Position numbers and translations under genes: made by a program. From positions 1-32,356 of the forward strand of contig JAVVEE010000024.1 in assembly GCA_032251315.1 (NCBI GenBank): DNA of 32,356 bases, written 5' to 3'. The notes beneath the pieces are model-generated. The model was not told the DNA's origin and ran no database searches. It saw only the letters and a program-made list of their open reading frames with translations. Of this stretch, positions 16,000 through 24,619 are shown piece after piece (within the stretch, counting starts at the first letter, position 1; each line of letters begins with the position of its first letter). Source of the stretch: LH-M37 sp032251315 (GTDB lineage: Bacteria; Pseudomonadota; Gammaproteobacteria; SZUA-229).

Positions 16000-17340
16000 C
16001 TACAATGCCTGATTACGGATCAAATCTTTGCGTACGGCGCTGAGCCGACGTAGAAACGGCCGGCTACTCTTCAGTTTATCCGGCAGGCTGCGAAGCTGTG
16101 CCAGTGCCACCTGATAAGACTCAAAATCACCGTACAGCACACTATAGTTTTTTGTCTCGTCGATGATAGTTTCATAAATGTAAACCTGATCGAGCTCCAG
16201 CATTTCAGGCCATTCGCTCAGGAATTTTTCTATGCCCTGCACATCTTTCACCCGCGTCATCAGCAATTGTATGCTGTATCGGCTGTCCGGCGCTATCGCC
16301 AGCCAGTTTTCTGTTGCCCGCAGCCTTGATGCCAATGGGCTGTTAGTCTCCGGAATTCTGGTCCCGATGGTCTTTGCCGGAGCCTGCCCCGGTGCTGCTG
16401 TTACTTCATTTCGCGTTGCCCCGGTCGGGGCTTCCCGTTCCAACGGCGCGATGATTGTACCGAACCATACCGCAACCACCAGACCGGCGGCGACCGCCGC
16501 CACTGCCAGCCAGCGGCGCACATTCAGTTTCTTTTTAAAATCGCTGTCGACGGCGCCGGTGCGCACATGTTTTGTTGTGACTTCATGCCCGCCTTCCGAA
16601 AATGAGGCCATCAGCGCCTTGTCAGCCAGAATGTTGATGCGCCGGATCAAACCACCTGAATACTTTTCGATGGCATTGGCGGTCTTCTGATCGAACACAT
16701 CCGGGCCGCGATAGCCGACGTTTCGTAATCTAAAATTAAGGTACTCCAGCGTGTCCTCGGGTGGGAAGGGATCCAGGTAGAAACTGTGGGTGATGCGCTC
16801 TTTCAGCTGACGAATCTGGCTCTGCGCCAGTTTTTCGTCCAGCTCCGGCTGGCCGAATAGCACCATCTGCAATAATTTGCTGTGCTCGGTTTCCAGATTG
16901 CTCAACAGCCGGATCTCTTCCAGGGTCTCAATGGGCATGCTCTGGGCTTCTTCAACGAACAGAACCACCTGACGATTATCGGCGTGTTTCTTCAGCAAAT
17001 AGGTGTGTAGTTTCTGCATGACATCGAGCTTGTTGCTGCCGCTGTCAATTTCCAGACCCAGCTCGTGAGCGATGACATGCAGGATGTTGTCCGGCGACAG
17101 ACTGGGATTGGCGATGTAGACAACATCAACTTTGCCTGCCAGACGCACTTCCAGCATTCTGCACAGCATGGTTTTGCCGCTACCGACTTCGCCCACCACT
17201 TTGATGATGCCTTCGCCGCTGGTGACGGTGTAGATCAGGGCATCCAGTGCCGCGCCGCGCTGGCTGCCTTCAAAAAACAGGCTGGTGTCGGGGGTGATCT
17301 TGAAAGGCGGTCTTCCCAGCCCGAAATGAGCCTGATACAT
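16000..17340 (-). CDS. mshM: MshM/ExeA-like AAA ATPase with periplasmic SPOR-like tail
   Basis: A 446-residue ATPase starting MYQAHFGLGRPPF, the hallmark of ExeA/MshM proteins. Walker A is GEVGSGKT (residues 50-57) and Walker B VVLFVEEAQ near 125-133. A membrane span at about 280-300 (WLAVAAVAAGLVVAVWFG) is followed by a linker and a C-terminal SPOR-like domain (about 345-440, YSIQLLMTRVKDVQGIEKF). Tailed versions probably bind peptidoglycan and help place the secretin. MshM of Vibrio lacks much of this tail, so this one is closer in layout to ExeA/GspA. It follows the response regulator by 2 bases. Confidence 0.88.
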   Translation of the reverse strand: MYQAHFGLGRPPFKITPDTSLFFEGSQRGAALDALIYTVTSGEGIIKVVGEVGSGKTMLCRMLEVRLAGKVDVVYIANPSLSPDNILHVIAHELGLEIDSGSNKLDVMQKLHTYLLKKHADNRQVVLFVEEAQSMPIETLEEIRLLSNLETEHSKLLQMVLFGQPELDEKLAQSQIRQLKERITHSFYLDPFPPEDTLEYLNFRLRNVGYRGPDVFDQKTANAIEKYSGGLIRRINILADKALMASFSEGGHEVTTKHVRTGAVDSDFKKKLNVRRWLAVAAVAAGLVVAVWFGTIIAPLEREAPTGATRNEVTAAPGQAPAKTIGTRIPETNSPLASRLRATENWLAIAPDSRYSIQLLMTRVKDVQGIEKFLSEWPEMLELDQVYIYETIIDETKNYSVLYGDFESYQVALAQLRSLPDKLKSSRPFLRRLSAVRKDLIRNQAL

Positions 17341-17342
17341 GA

Positions 17343-18791
17343 TTACAGCTTCCCTAATTTCTGTACTCTGCTGTAGAGCGTAGTCCGGTTAACCTGTAGC
17401 GCATCTGCTGCTTTGCTGACCTTGTTGTTGTTCACTTCCAGTGCAATGCGGATGCATCGGCTTTCCACTTCTCTGAGCAGGTCATCCAGCGAGAATTCGC
17501 CCGAAACCAGCCGATGCTTGATAAATTCGTCGCTAAGCACCTGACTGGTCTCTGACAGCTCACTGGCTGATAGCTGCATCTCCATCTCACCTTCCAGAAT
17601 GGCGCGGGTAATGGTGCTACCGGGGAATTTTGTGCCCAGACGGATGACGATATTGCGCAGTTCACGCACATTGCCGGGAAAGGCGTAGCCGGCCCAAAGT
17701 CTTCCGGCGGCGTCGTCCAGCACGAAGGGTGCCAGTGAGTCAGCATAGGTCGTTAAAAAGTGATCCAGCAACAGGAAGCTGTCGCCACTACGCTCGCGCA
17801 GCGGCGGCATATTAACATTGAGAATGCCCAGGCGATGGTATAGATCGGCCCTGAAATTGCCCTGAGCGACTTCGTCGCGCAGCACTTTATTGGTGGCGGC
17901 GACGATGCGCGCCCATGATTTCAGCTGCTGGGTCTCACCCACCCGATAGAACTCTCCGCTCTCAATCACACGCAGCAGTTTGCCCTGCAAGGCGAGCGGT
18001 AATTCTCCGATCTCGTCCAGAAGTAATGTGCCCTGACCGGCTTCAATGAAAAACCCCTTGTGCTCCTGATGGGCGCCGGTAAATGCGCCCTTGCGATGGC
18101 CGAATAGCTGCGCTTCGAGCAGGTCGGGGGCAATGGCCGCGCAGTTGATCGCCATAAAGGGTTCGGCCCTGCGCTGGCTCTGCTCATGAATGGCTTTGGC
18201 AACCATCTCCTTGCCGGTGCCCGATTCGCCCTGAATCAGCACCGGGAAGGGTGAATCGGCGAACTGCTGGATTTGCTGCATGACCACTTCGATGGCTGCG
18301 CTCCGGCCGACAATAAAGTTGTCTGGCTGGATGGCGCGCTGTCGCTCTATCTGGCGCAGACGCAAATGGTGCTGCAAACGAGACAATAACAAATTCGGAT
18401 CAGCCGGCTTGGCAATGAAGTCCACCGCACCGAGGGTGAGCGCATGCTGAATATTAACGCCTTCGGTCTGACCGGAGAGCACCAAAATTTTCATGTCGCC
18501 CGACTGTGCCAGCAGCTCCCGGATCAGATTAAAGCCTTCGTCGGGTTTATGGGGGCAGGGCGGCAGGCCGAGGTCAATGAGGGCAATATCGGGGCGCTCG
18601 TCCATTTTGGCCAGTAGTTCCTTGGCCTTCCTTCTCGAGTCGGCCACGACTACGCGATAATGTTTTAGTAAAAAATAATTCAGGCTCTCTACTATCAACG
18701 GGTCATCATCAACGAGTAAAATCGTTGCCTGTGGCTGCTGTTTTTGCCCTAAGCCATTTTCAACTTCTGAATTTAATCCCGATTCATTCAT
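17343..18791 (-). CDS. Sigma-54-dependent response regulator (PrsR/NtrC type)
   Basis: A 482-residue activator with three domains. The receiver (about 22-140) has the acidic pocket (DDD at 28-30), phospho-acceptor Asp73 and Lys128. The AAA+ domain (about 158-390) has Walker A GESGTGKE (188-195) and the intact sigma-54 contact loop GAFTGA (235-240). A Fis-type helix-turn-helix lies at about 448-478 (VSKAADALQVNRTTLYSRV). It is the first gene of the pilus operon, so it may regulate its own operon. A near-consensus sigma-54 promoter stands upstream of the isolated pilin gene at 985-1692. The probable sensor is the kinase at 3409-5193; no other kinase is in the window. Confidence 0.93.
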   Translation of the reverse strand: MNESGLNSEVENGLGQKQQPQATILLVDDDPLIVESLNYFLLKHYRVVVADSRRKAKELLAKMDERPDIALIDLGLPPCPHKPDEGFNLIRELLAQSGDMKILVLSGQTEGVNIQHALTLGAVDFIAKPADPNLLLSRLQHHLRLRQIERQRAIQPDNFIVGRSAAIEVVMQQIQQFADSPFPVLIQGESGTGKEMVAKAIHEQSQRRAEPFMAINCAAIAPDLLEAQLFGHRKGAFTGAHQEHKGFFIEAGQGTLLLDEIGELPLALQGKLLRVIESGEFYRVGETQQLKSWARIVAATNKVLRDEVAQGNFRADLYHRLGILNVNMPPLRERSGDSFLLLDHFLTTYADSLAPFVLDDAAGRLWAGYAFPGNVRELRNIVIRLGTKFPGSTITRAILEGEMEMQLSASELSETSQVLSDEFIKHRLVSGEFSLDDLLREVESRCIRIALEVNNNKVSKAADALQVNRTTLYSRVQKLGKL

Positions 18792-18915
18792 TCATATGCA
18801 CATTTGGTTAGCTAACTTGCAATCAGTCTTTAATCTATAGCAAAAATTTATACTAAAGTGTTGAGTTAGCCCCAAACTTGTGCCATTTTCTTAAACTCCC
18901 GATAAACTGAGCAGC

Positions 18916-19389
18916 ATGTTTAATATAATTTTATATCAGCCTGAGATTCCACCCAACACCGGTAACATTATTCGTCTGTGCGCTAATACCGGCTGTCATT
19001 TGCATCTTATCGAGCCACTGGGCTTTGAGCTTGATGACAAAAAGCTGCGACGTGCCGGTCTTGATTATCACGAGTGGGCCGACGTGCAAACACACGCTTC
19101 ACTGCCGGCGCTGTGCGCAGAGCTAGAGGCGAAGGCTGCCGGCACGATTTACGCTTTGTCCACACGCGGCAAGCAAAACTACAGCGACATCAGCTATTCG
19201 CCCGGTGACTCGCTGATATTCGGCCCGGAGACGCGCGGCCTGCCCCAGGATTATCTGGATAGTCTGGCGCCGGAAAATATTCTCCGGCTGCCGATGCTGG
19301 GTAACAGCCGCAGCCTGAATTTATCCAACACCGCCGCGGTTATTGTTTATGAGGCGTTACGGCAAAACCATTTTGCGGGACTGGGTTGA
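18916..19389 (+). CDS. trmL: tRNA (cytidine/uridine-34 2'-O)-methyltransferase TrmL
   Basis: A 157-residue SPOUT-class methyltransferase, the usual TrmL (YibK) length. It modifies the wobble base of leucine tRNAs using S-adenosylmethionine. The N-terminus IILYQPEIPPNTGNIIRLCANTG-type motif is present. The knot-forming C-terminal motifs are GPETRGLP near residue 105 and LGNSRSLNLSNTAAV near 135. It is divergent from the response regulator and convergent with gpsA, 37 bases away. In Escherichia coli trmL also lies beside gpsA-secB-yibN. Confidence 0.95.
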   Translation: MFNIILYQPEIPPNTGNIIRLCANTGCHLHLIEPLGFELDDKKLRRAGLDYHEWADVQTHASLPALCAELEAKAAGTIYALSTRGKQNYSDISYSPGDSLIFGPETRGLPQDYLDSLAPENILRLPMLGNSRSLNLSNTAAVIVYEALRQNHFAGLG

Positions 19390-19426
19390 CCGGTTTGACA
19401 GCGGCTGCTCAAATCCGGCGGCGCTT

Positions 19427-20446
19427 TTAGTTTGTCTCTGTCGTAGGCCGTCTTTCGAGCAGATGCCTGACCGCTTCCCGCGGCGCAAGCTCTTCGTATA
19501 GAACTTTATATACCTGTTCGATAATAGGCAGCTCCACCTGATACTTTTGCGCCAGCTGCATGGCTTCACGCGCTGTTCTCACGCCCTCGATTTCCTGACC
19601 GATCTGCTTTTTCACCGCTTCCTTGGACAGCCCTTCCGCCAGTAACAACCCCATCCTGCGATTGCGCGACTGGTTATCGGTACAAGTCAGCACCAGATCG
19701 CCCATACCGGCCAGCCCCATAAAGGTCTCCCGGCTGCCGCCCATGGTGACACCCAGTCGCATCAGTTCGGCCAGTCCGCGGGTGATTAACGCGGCGCGGG
19801 CATTGGCACCAAAACCCAGACCATCGGCGATGCCGGCGGCTATCGCCAGGGCATTCTTCAGCGCGCCGCCCAGCTCCACCCCGATCACATCGTGGCTGGT
19901 ATAGGCCCGAAAACTGCCGTGGTGTAGATTGCGGGTGATTTCATTCGCCAGCAATTCGGAGTCCGACGCGACGGTAATGGCCGTGGGCAGACCTATGGCA
20001 ACTTCACGCGCAAAGGTGGGGCCGGAAATGACCGCAAATTTTGAGCACTGCGGCAACTCCTCCATCACCACCTGATGCAGCAGCTTGCCCGTGCCTTCTT
20101 CAAGTCCCTTGCTGGCCCAGGTGACGGCTGTCTCTGCATCAATCAGGGGACGGGCACCCGCAAGAAAGGTGCGAAAGGCGTGACTGGGAATCGCCAGCAA
20201 AATCCAGCGTGCTGATTTTAGCGCCAGCGCCAGATCGGGCTGCACCATCAAGTTATCGGGAAAAGGGATATCCGGCAGAAACTGCTGGTTACAGCGCTGC
20301 TGCTGCAAGCGCTCCATGTGATCGGGCTCGTTTCCCCAGAGGGTAACGGCTGAGCCTGCATTGGCCAGGTGGATGGCCAGGGCGGTACCCCATGAGCCCG
20401 CACCTAATACCGTAACCGAAACGGGGCTGTTTCCATCTGCGGACAT
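19427..20446 (-). CDS. gpsA: Glycerol-3-phosphate dehydrogenase [NAD(P)+]
   Basis: A 339-residue enzyme reducing dihydroxyacetone phosphate to sn-glycerol 3-phosphate for phospholipid synthesis in the cytoplasm. The nucleotide-binding loop is VLGAGSWGTALA (residues 13-24). Further family motifs are ISGPTFAREVA near 140, the catalytic-lysine region GGALKNALAIAAGI near 190, and AGMGDLVLTCTDNQSRN near 250. Length and motifs are normal. The gene follows secB by 3 bases, so the two are co-transcribed, as in many gammaproteobacteria. Confidence 0.97.
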   Translation of the reverse strand: MSADGNSPVSVTVLGAGSWGTALAIHLANAGSAVTLWGNEPDHMERLQQQRCNQQFLPDIPFPDNLMVQPDLALALKSARWILLAIPSHAFRTFLAGARPLIDAETAVTWASKGLEEGTGKLLHQVVMEELPQCSKFAVISGPTFAREVAIGLPTAITVASDSELLANEITRNLHHGSFRAYTSHDVIGVELGGALKNALAIAAGIADGLGFGANARAALITRGLAELMRLGVTMGGSRETFMGLAGMGDLVLTCTDNQSRNRRMGLLLAEGLSKEAVKKQIGQEIEGVRTAREAMQLAQKYQVELPIIEQVYKVLYEELAPREAVRHLLERRPTTETN

Positions 20447-20449
20447 GGA

Positions 20450-20923
20450 TTAATGCGCCGCATCCTGACTGGTTTTAGCCGCCTGCTGCTGTTGCACCTG
20501 CTGCATATACAGGGCATTAAAGTTAATAGGGGTTAACAGCAGGGGCGGGAAGCCGCCTTTATTAACGAAATCGGCCACCGCTTCCCGTGCAAACGGAAAC
20601 AGGGTCTCCGGGCAGTACGCACTCAGCATGCCTTCCAGATTCTCTCCCCCAAAGCCGGCTAACGAAAACAGCCCGGCCTGCTTTACTTCAACCAGAAAAG
20701 CGGTTTTCTCGTTTTGTTTGGCGATGATGGTAATGCTTAAAACAACTTCGTATTGATCCTGTGCAATCGCCTGATGCGAACTGTTAATCTGCACATTAAC
20801 CTCCGGCTTCCATTCGCCGTCGGCAAAAACGTGGGGCGCATTAGGCGATTCAAACGATACATCTTTCAAGTAAATTTTCTGAATGGCAAACTGCTGCTCT
20901 GCCTGTTTTTTTTCTTCTGTCAT
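20450..20923 (-). CDS. secB: Protein-export chaperone SecB
   Basis: A 157-residue cytoplasmic chaperone that holds preproteins unfolded and hands them to SecA. Family motifs are FAIQKIYLKDVSFESPNAP near the N-terminus, YCPETLFPFAREAVADFV near residue 115 and GGFPPLLLTPINFNALY near 135. The open frame reaches 20962, but the ATG at 20923 (MTEEKK) fits the family and has CAGGG upstream. grxC, often just upstream of secB, is missing. Confidence 0.97.
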   Translation of the reverse strand: MTEEKKQAEQQFAIQKIYLKDVSFESPNAPHVFADGEWKPEVNVQINSSHQAIAQDQYEVVLSITIIAKQNEKTAFLVEVKQAGLFSLAGFGGENLEGMLSAYCPETLFPFAREAVADFVNKGGFPPLLLTPINFNALYMQQVQQQQAAKTSQDAAH

Positions 20924-20943
20924 AATAATTTTACCCTGAAATA

Positions 20944-20962
20944 ATGCCGGCGGTGCCGGCAT
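20944..20962. promoter_or_regulatory. GC-rich hairpin in the secB leader
   Basis: ATGCCGGC and GCCGGCAT form a perfect 8-base stem around GGT, between yibN and the secB ribosome-binding site. There is no T run after it, so it is not a clear terminator. It may be an attenuator, an mRNA-stability element or a REP copy. Next to it, bases 20970-20998 are a degenerate GGTTA-type run. Confidence 0.5.
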
Positions 20963-20993
20963 CGATTAGTGATTAATGGTTAGTGGTTATCGG

Positions 20994-21422
20994 TTATTTT
21001 TTGCTTACCGGTAAATTGGCATCCATCCAGCCGTTGATTCCGCCGGCAATATTATGCACATTGGTGTAACCCGCCTGACTCAACATTCGACTTGCCTTGC
21101 TCGACGTGGCGCCGCTGTTACAGCAAACCAGCACCGGCGCATCTTTCTCCGGCGAAAGCGTATCCTGCCTGTCTTTCAACTGAGAAAGCGGCACATTGAT
21201 CGCACCCTTGATGTGTCCCTTTTTGTATGCTCCGCTGTCACGCACATCGACAATTACGGCGTTATCACTATTATTAATTACACGAATGGCGTTCACCGGT
21301 GAGACCTGTTCGAAGCGATTGGTCCGGTGCTCATATTCAGCCTTGACCAGCAATACCACTACCACTGCAAAACCTACCCAAAGATAGGGATGGTTACCTA
21401 TAAATTCTAACAACTGTTCCAT
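20994..21422 (-). CDS. yibN: Membrane-anchored rhodanese (YibN)
   Basis: A 142-residue protein with one N-terminal membrane span (about residues 13-28, LWVGFAVVVVLLVKA) and a rhodanese domain (about 45-138). The active-site loop reads VCCNSGATSSKA, with catalytic Cys near residue 101, so persulfide transfer is plausible. Length and plan match E. coli YibN, and the secB-gpsA neighbourhood agrees. The ArsR/BigR-like regulator gene ends 11 bases upstream, so the two form an operon. This makes sulfide or persulfide control likely. Confidence 0.92.
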   Translation of the reverse strand: MEQLLEFIGNHPYLWVGFAVVVVLLVKAEYEHRTNRFEQVSPVNAIRVINNSDNAVIVDVRDSGAYKKGHIKGAINVPLSQLKDRQDTLSPEKDAPVLVCCNSGATSSKASRMLSQAGYTNVHNIAGGINGWMDANLPVSKK

Positions 21423-21433
21423 AATATATTTTT

Positions 21434-21775
21434 TTAATCACCCATTTTTTGTGCAGCAGAACAGAACACTTCCTGCATCATTCCTATCAAACGCAAGGTG
21501 CGTGTATCACCCACCCGATAGAAGACTTTATTGGCATCTTTTCTCGAAGCCAGAATACCTTTATCGCGGAGAATGGCCAGATGCTGAGAGATGTTGCTTT
21601 GCGAGGTACCCACCGCATTAACAATATCCTGTACACTTACTTCCTGATCACCCAGGGTGCAAAGTATTTTTAAACGCAGCGGATGCGACATCGCTTTCAG
21701 GGAGCGTGATGCCCGGTTAATATCCTCTTCACGAGTCATTAATAGAGGTTCTTCTGAAATTTCCGGCATATGCAT
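21434..21775 (-). CDS. ArsR-family regulator, BigR/SqrR/YgaV-like persulfide sensor
   Basis: A 113-residue winged-helix repressor. The helix-turn-helix is at about 48-70 (VQDIVNAVGTSQSNISQHLAIL), followed by a wing. Metal-site ELCVCDL is absent. Two cysteines, Cys39 (KILCTL) and Cys105 (EVFCS), are 66 residues apart, the same spacing as the redox pair of SqrR (41/107) and BigR (42/108). The segment MTREEDINRASRSLKAMSHP also resembles BigR. A perfect AT-rich palindrome lies upstream. The start may be 21775 or the Met at 21739. Control of its own gene and yibN is inferred. Confidence 0.9.
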   Translation of the reverse strand: MHMPEISEEPLLMTREEDINRASRSLKAMSHPLRLKILCTLGDQEVSVQDIVNAVGTSQSNISQHLAILRDKGILASRKDANKVFYRVGDTRTLRLIGMMQEVFCSAAQKMGD

Positions 21776-21793
21776 TCTCGATTTATAGTTTGT

Positions 21794-21813
21794 TTTTAAT
21801 TATATAATTAAAA
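21794..21813. promoter_or_regulatory. Perfect 20-bp palindrome, candidate ArsR/BigR operator
   Basis: TTTTAATTAT is followed directly by its reverse complement. The site starts 19 bases upstream of the regulator ATG and contains a TATAAT on the minus strand, so a bound repressor would block the promoter. BigR-type proteins bind AT-rich palindromes. A palindrome in such AT-rich DNA is less improbable than usual. Confidence 0.6.
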
Positions 21814-21862
21814 TCCAATACAATATAATACACATTTTTTATATAAATAGCATCGAACTCTT

Positions 21863-21891
21863 TTGATTTAGAAAAACCACCCATTTATACT
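21863..21891 (+). promoter_or_regulatory. Sigma-70-type promoter of envC
   Basis: TTGATT at 21863-21868 and TATACT at 21886-21891 are separated by 17 bases. The start would fall near 21898, about 50 bases before the envC ATG at 21948. Confidence 0.65.
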
Positions 21892-21947
21892 AAAAAAGGC
21901 TTTGTTTTTTGCCCGCAAACATCATTCTGAACAGCGTTGCATTTATC

Positions 21948-23132
21948 ATGAAAAGCTCCATTCTAGCGGCTTTTTTTTTGCTGGGTGGCATTTTCTATCC
22001 ACCGGCGGCGGCACTGGCGGATGAAAACCCCGATAGCCGGGTTTACCAGCAAAAACTCGACCGGTTACAACAAAGCATTGTCAATATTCAGGCGCACCTT
22101 AAAGAGACCCAGAGCCATCGGGGTCACACCCTGACCGAGCTCCAGCAGCTCGAGCGCAAAATTAGTGCCAATGCCCTGACACTCAAAAACACTGAAGCTA
22201 AAATCAACACGCTCAGCGCTCACATTGCTCAGCTCAGAAAAGAGCTGAACCTGCTTGCCCGGCGTCTGGAAAAACAGCGCTTTATACTCGCCGACCAACT
22301 CCGCTCGGCGTACCGTCTGGGGACACAACAGAGCATGAAAATGCTGCTTAATCAGCAGGACCCGGCTAACATCGGGCGCATTCAGGCTTACTACAGTTAC
22401 CTCAACCGAGCCCGGGAATCCGAAATTCAGTCTTTTATCCAGTCGATTCAGGCGCAACAGCAGCAGCAGCAGGAACTGTCCCTGAGCCTGGCTTCCCAGA
22501 AGACGGCTCGCGCGGCACGTAAAAACCAGCATCGCGCACTCCAGAAACAACGCTTGCAGCGCAACCAGCTGCTTGCCCAGCTGGATAAGAAAATCAACAA
22601 TCAGGAGCAGACCCTGCTCGGACTCGAATCCAGTCGCAGCAAAATTGAAGAGCTGTTACGTGATCTGGGACAGTTGCTGGCTGATATTCCCGCGGCACCC
22701 GGCTCGAATAAGCCCTTCAATCGGCAAAAAGGAAAGCTGCCCTGGCCGATCGGGGGGCCGTTTCTCGCCCAATACGGACAGAGTCGCCATCAGGGTGATT
22801 TAAAATGGAAAGGGGTGCTGATTAGTGCGCCCTACGGTACGCCGGTTCGTGCCATCAGTCACGGCCGCATCGCTTTCTCTGACTGGTTACAGGGTTATGG
22901 TTTTATCATTATCGTCGACCATGGCGAGGGTTATATGAGCCTGTATGGCCATAATGAAACCCTGCTCAAGCAGACCGGCGACTGGGTGGCTGCCGGCGAA
23001 ACCCTCGCCACTACCGGTGACAGCGGCGGCCAGCCCAGGCCGGGGCTTTACTTTGAAATTCGCGAACGCGGCAAACCGATCAACCCCACTGGCTGGTGCA
23101 CACATAAAGTGCCGCAGCACGTATCCCGTTAG
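21948..23132 (+). CDS. envC: Murein hydrolase activator EnvC
   Basis: A 394-residue periplasmic protein that activates amidases AmiA/AmiB at the division septum. It has a signal peptide (MKSSILAAFFLLGG...ALA, about 1-25), a long coiled coil (about 30-240, with a run of glutamines near 165) and a LytM/M23-like domain (about 265-390). The metal-site His residues are changed: SHGRIAFSDW and VDHGEGYMSLYGHN surround a degenerate site, as in EnvC activators that do not cut peptidoglycan themselves. The frame extends upstream to a TTG at 21909, but the ATG at 21948 gives a normal signal peptide and a start well after the predicted promoter. The gene runs with ctpA and yibQ; gpmI, often upstream, is missing. 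Confidence 0.93.
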   Translation: MKSSILAAFFLLGGIFYPPAAALADENPDSRVYQQKLDRLQQSIVNIQAHLKETQSHRGHTLTELQQLERKISANALTLKNTEAKINTLSAHIAQLRKELNLLARRLEKQRFILADQLRSAYRLGTQQSMKMLLNQQDPANIGRIQAYYSYLNRARESEIQSFIQSIQAQQQQQQELSLSLASQKTARAARKNQHRALQKQRLQRNQLLAQLDKKINNQEQTLLGLESSRSKIEELLRDLGQLLADIPAAPGSNKPFNRQKGKLPWPIGGPFLAQYGQSRHQGDLKWKGVLISAPYGTPVRAISHGRIAFSDWLQGYGFIIIVDHGEGYMSLYGHNETLLKQTGDWVAAGETLATTGDSGGQPRPGLYFEIRERGKPINPTGWCTHKVPQHVSR

Positions 23133-23278
23133 CCGGTGCCTTTGGTACAATATCGCCTTTTACAGGGAACGTCATGCTCCGTCTTCGCTCTAACGGTGCT
23201 ATAGTCTGACCCACTGTCAATATAATTTCAGATCAACTTTACACGTATTTAACCGGCCAAAATGGCACGGAGTTTTTA

Positions 23279-24607
23279 ATGACTAAACAATTCAAGGCCG
23301 CGCTTGTCCTGACCATGGGTATTCTCATCGGGGTCTCCGTCTCTGTCACTGACAGCGTATTCGCCAACAAGGAGGTGACTAACGGACTACCCCTCAATGA
23401 ATTACGTAATTTCTCAGATATTTTTTCACGCATCAAATCCGACTATGTTGAAGAGGTCGAGGACAAGGTGCTGCTGGAGTACGCTATCAAGGGCATGCTC
23501 TCAGGTTTAGACCCTCACTCCAGCTACCTTAATCCCGATGAATATAAGGAGCTTCAGATTGGCACTACCGGTCAGTTTGGCGGCCTGGGAATTCAGGTGG
23601 GCATGGAAGACGGCTTTGTCAAAGTCATTTCACCCATCGACGACACCCCTGCCTTTGAAGCCGGCATTCAGGCGGGCGACCTTATCGTACGTCTCGACGA
23701 GCAGTCGGTGAAGGGCATGAGCCTGAATGACGCCGTTAAGGTCATGCGCGGCGAACCCGGCACCGATATCAAGCTCACCATTGTGCGTGCCGGCGAAGAC
23801 AAACCACTGGTCATTGTGGTGACCCGCGACATCATTAAGGTTGCCAGCATCAAAAGCCGGATGCTCGAACCCGGTTATGGTTATGTACGCATCACCAATT
23901 TCCAGTCAAAAACCCCTGCTGACCTGCTCAAGGCCATCAATGCGCTGAAAGAGGAGTTCGGTGACGAACTCAAAGGCCTGGTGCTGGATATGCGCAACAA
24001 CCCCGGCGGCGTCCTCAATGCCGCCGCTGACATCTCCGACCTGTTCATCGACAAGGGCAAACTGGTTTACACCGAAGGGCGCGTCAACAACTCCCGCTTT
24101 GAGTTTAACGCCAAGCCGGGTGACGTTTTAAACGGCGCACCCATCGTCGTGCTGGTCAACGGCGGCTCTGCCTCCGCTTCTGAAATTGTCGCCGGGGCGC
24201 TACAGGATCACCAACGTGCGGTGTTAATGGGCTCTAAAACATTCGGCAAGGGCTCAGTGCAAACCATTCAGGAACTGCGCAGCGGTGGCGCGGTTAAAAT
24301 CACCACGGCCCGTTATTTCACCCCTTCCGGTCGTTCCATCCAGAGCGAAGGCATTACCCCCGATATTCTGCTCGATGATTTTAAGGTGACCAAAACCGAA
24401 GGTGGCAGCCTGTTCCGCCTGAAAGAGTCCGACCTTGGCAATCACATTACCAATCCGGACAAGACTGACGAGGAAATCAGGCGGGAGATAGAAGAATCCA
24501 AGGCCGGTTCCGATGAGGAAGAAAAGGTCCTGGCCGCCGAAGACTATCAGCTGCATGAAGCACTGGTTCTGCTCAAGGGGCTGACTATTTTAAGCCGCAA
24601 GCACTGA
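23279..24607 (+). CDS. ctpA: S41-family C-terminal processing peptidase
   Basis: A 442-residue secreted serine protease with an N-terminal signal or anchor (about 1-29). A PDZ domain (about 95-170, GGLGIQVGMEDGFVKVI) is followed by the S41 catalytic domain (about 190-360). The Ser-Lys dyad is visible: Ser in NGGSASASEIV near residue 299 and Lys in KTFGKGSVQT near 324. It trims C-termini of envelope proteins, often cell-wall hydrolases, consistent with its place between envC and yibQ. The C-terminal 60 residues are acidic. It follows envC by 146 bases; a TATAAT at 23221-23226 has no clear -35 partner. Confidence 0.95.
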   Translation: MTKQFKAALVLTMGILIGVSVSVTDSVFANKEVTNGLPLNELRNFSDIFSRIKSDYVEEVEDKVLLEYAIKGMLSGLDPHSSYLNPDEYKELQIGTTGQFGGLGIQVGMEDGFVKVISPIDDTPAFEAGIQAGDLIVRLDEQSVKGMSLNDAVKVMRGEPGTDIKLTIVRAGEDKPLVIVVTRDIIKVASIKSRMLEPGYGYVRITNFQSKTPADLLKAINALKEEFGDELKGLVLDMRNNPGGVLNAAADISDLFIDKGKLVYTEGRVNNSRFEFNAKPGDVLNGAPIVVLVNGGSASASEIVAGALQDHQRAVLMGSKTFGKGSVQTIQELRSGGAVKITTARYFTPSGRSIQSEGITPDILLDDFKVTKTEGGSLFRLKESDLGNHITNPDKTDEEIRREIEESKAGSDEEEKVLAAEDYQLHEALVLLKGLTILSRKH

Positions 24608-24619
24608 TCATCTGACTGA

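Noticed and set aside
18870..18885. Possible sigma-54 promoter upstream of the response regulator (minus-strand TGGCAC)
   Set aside because: The -24 half is perfect, but the -12 half reads TGGG without GC at the required spacing.
19390..19426. Terminator between the convergent trmL and gpsA genes
   Set aside because: GC-rich with a short TTTT, but no stable stem of adequate length can be drawn.
21909..21947. TTG start extending EnvC by 13 residues
   Set aside because: An AAGG lies upstream, but the predicted transcript would start only about 10 bases before it, and the ATG at 21948 gives a standard signal peptide. Not fully excluded.
23133..23278. Separate promoter for ctpA
   Set aside because: TATAAT at 23221-23226 has no -35 hexamer at 16-18 bases; an operon with envC is equally possible.
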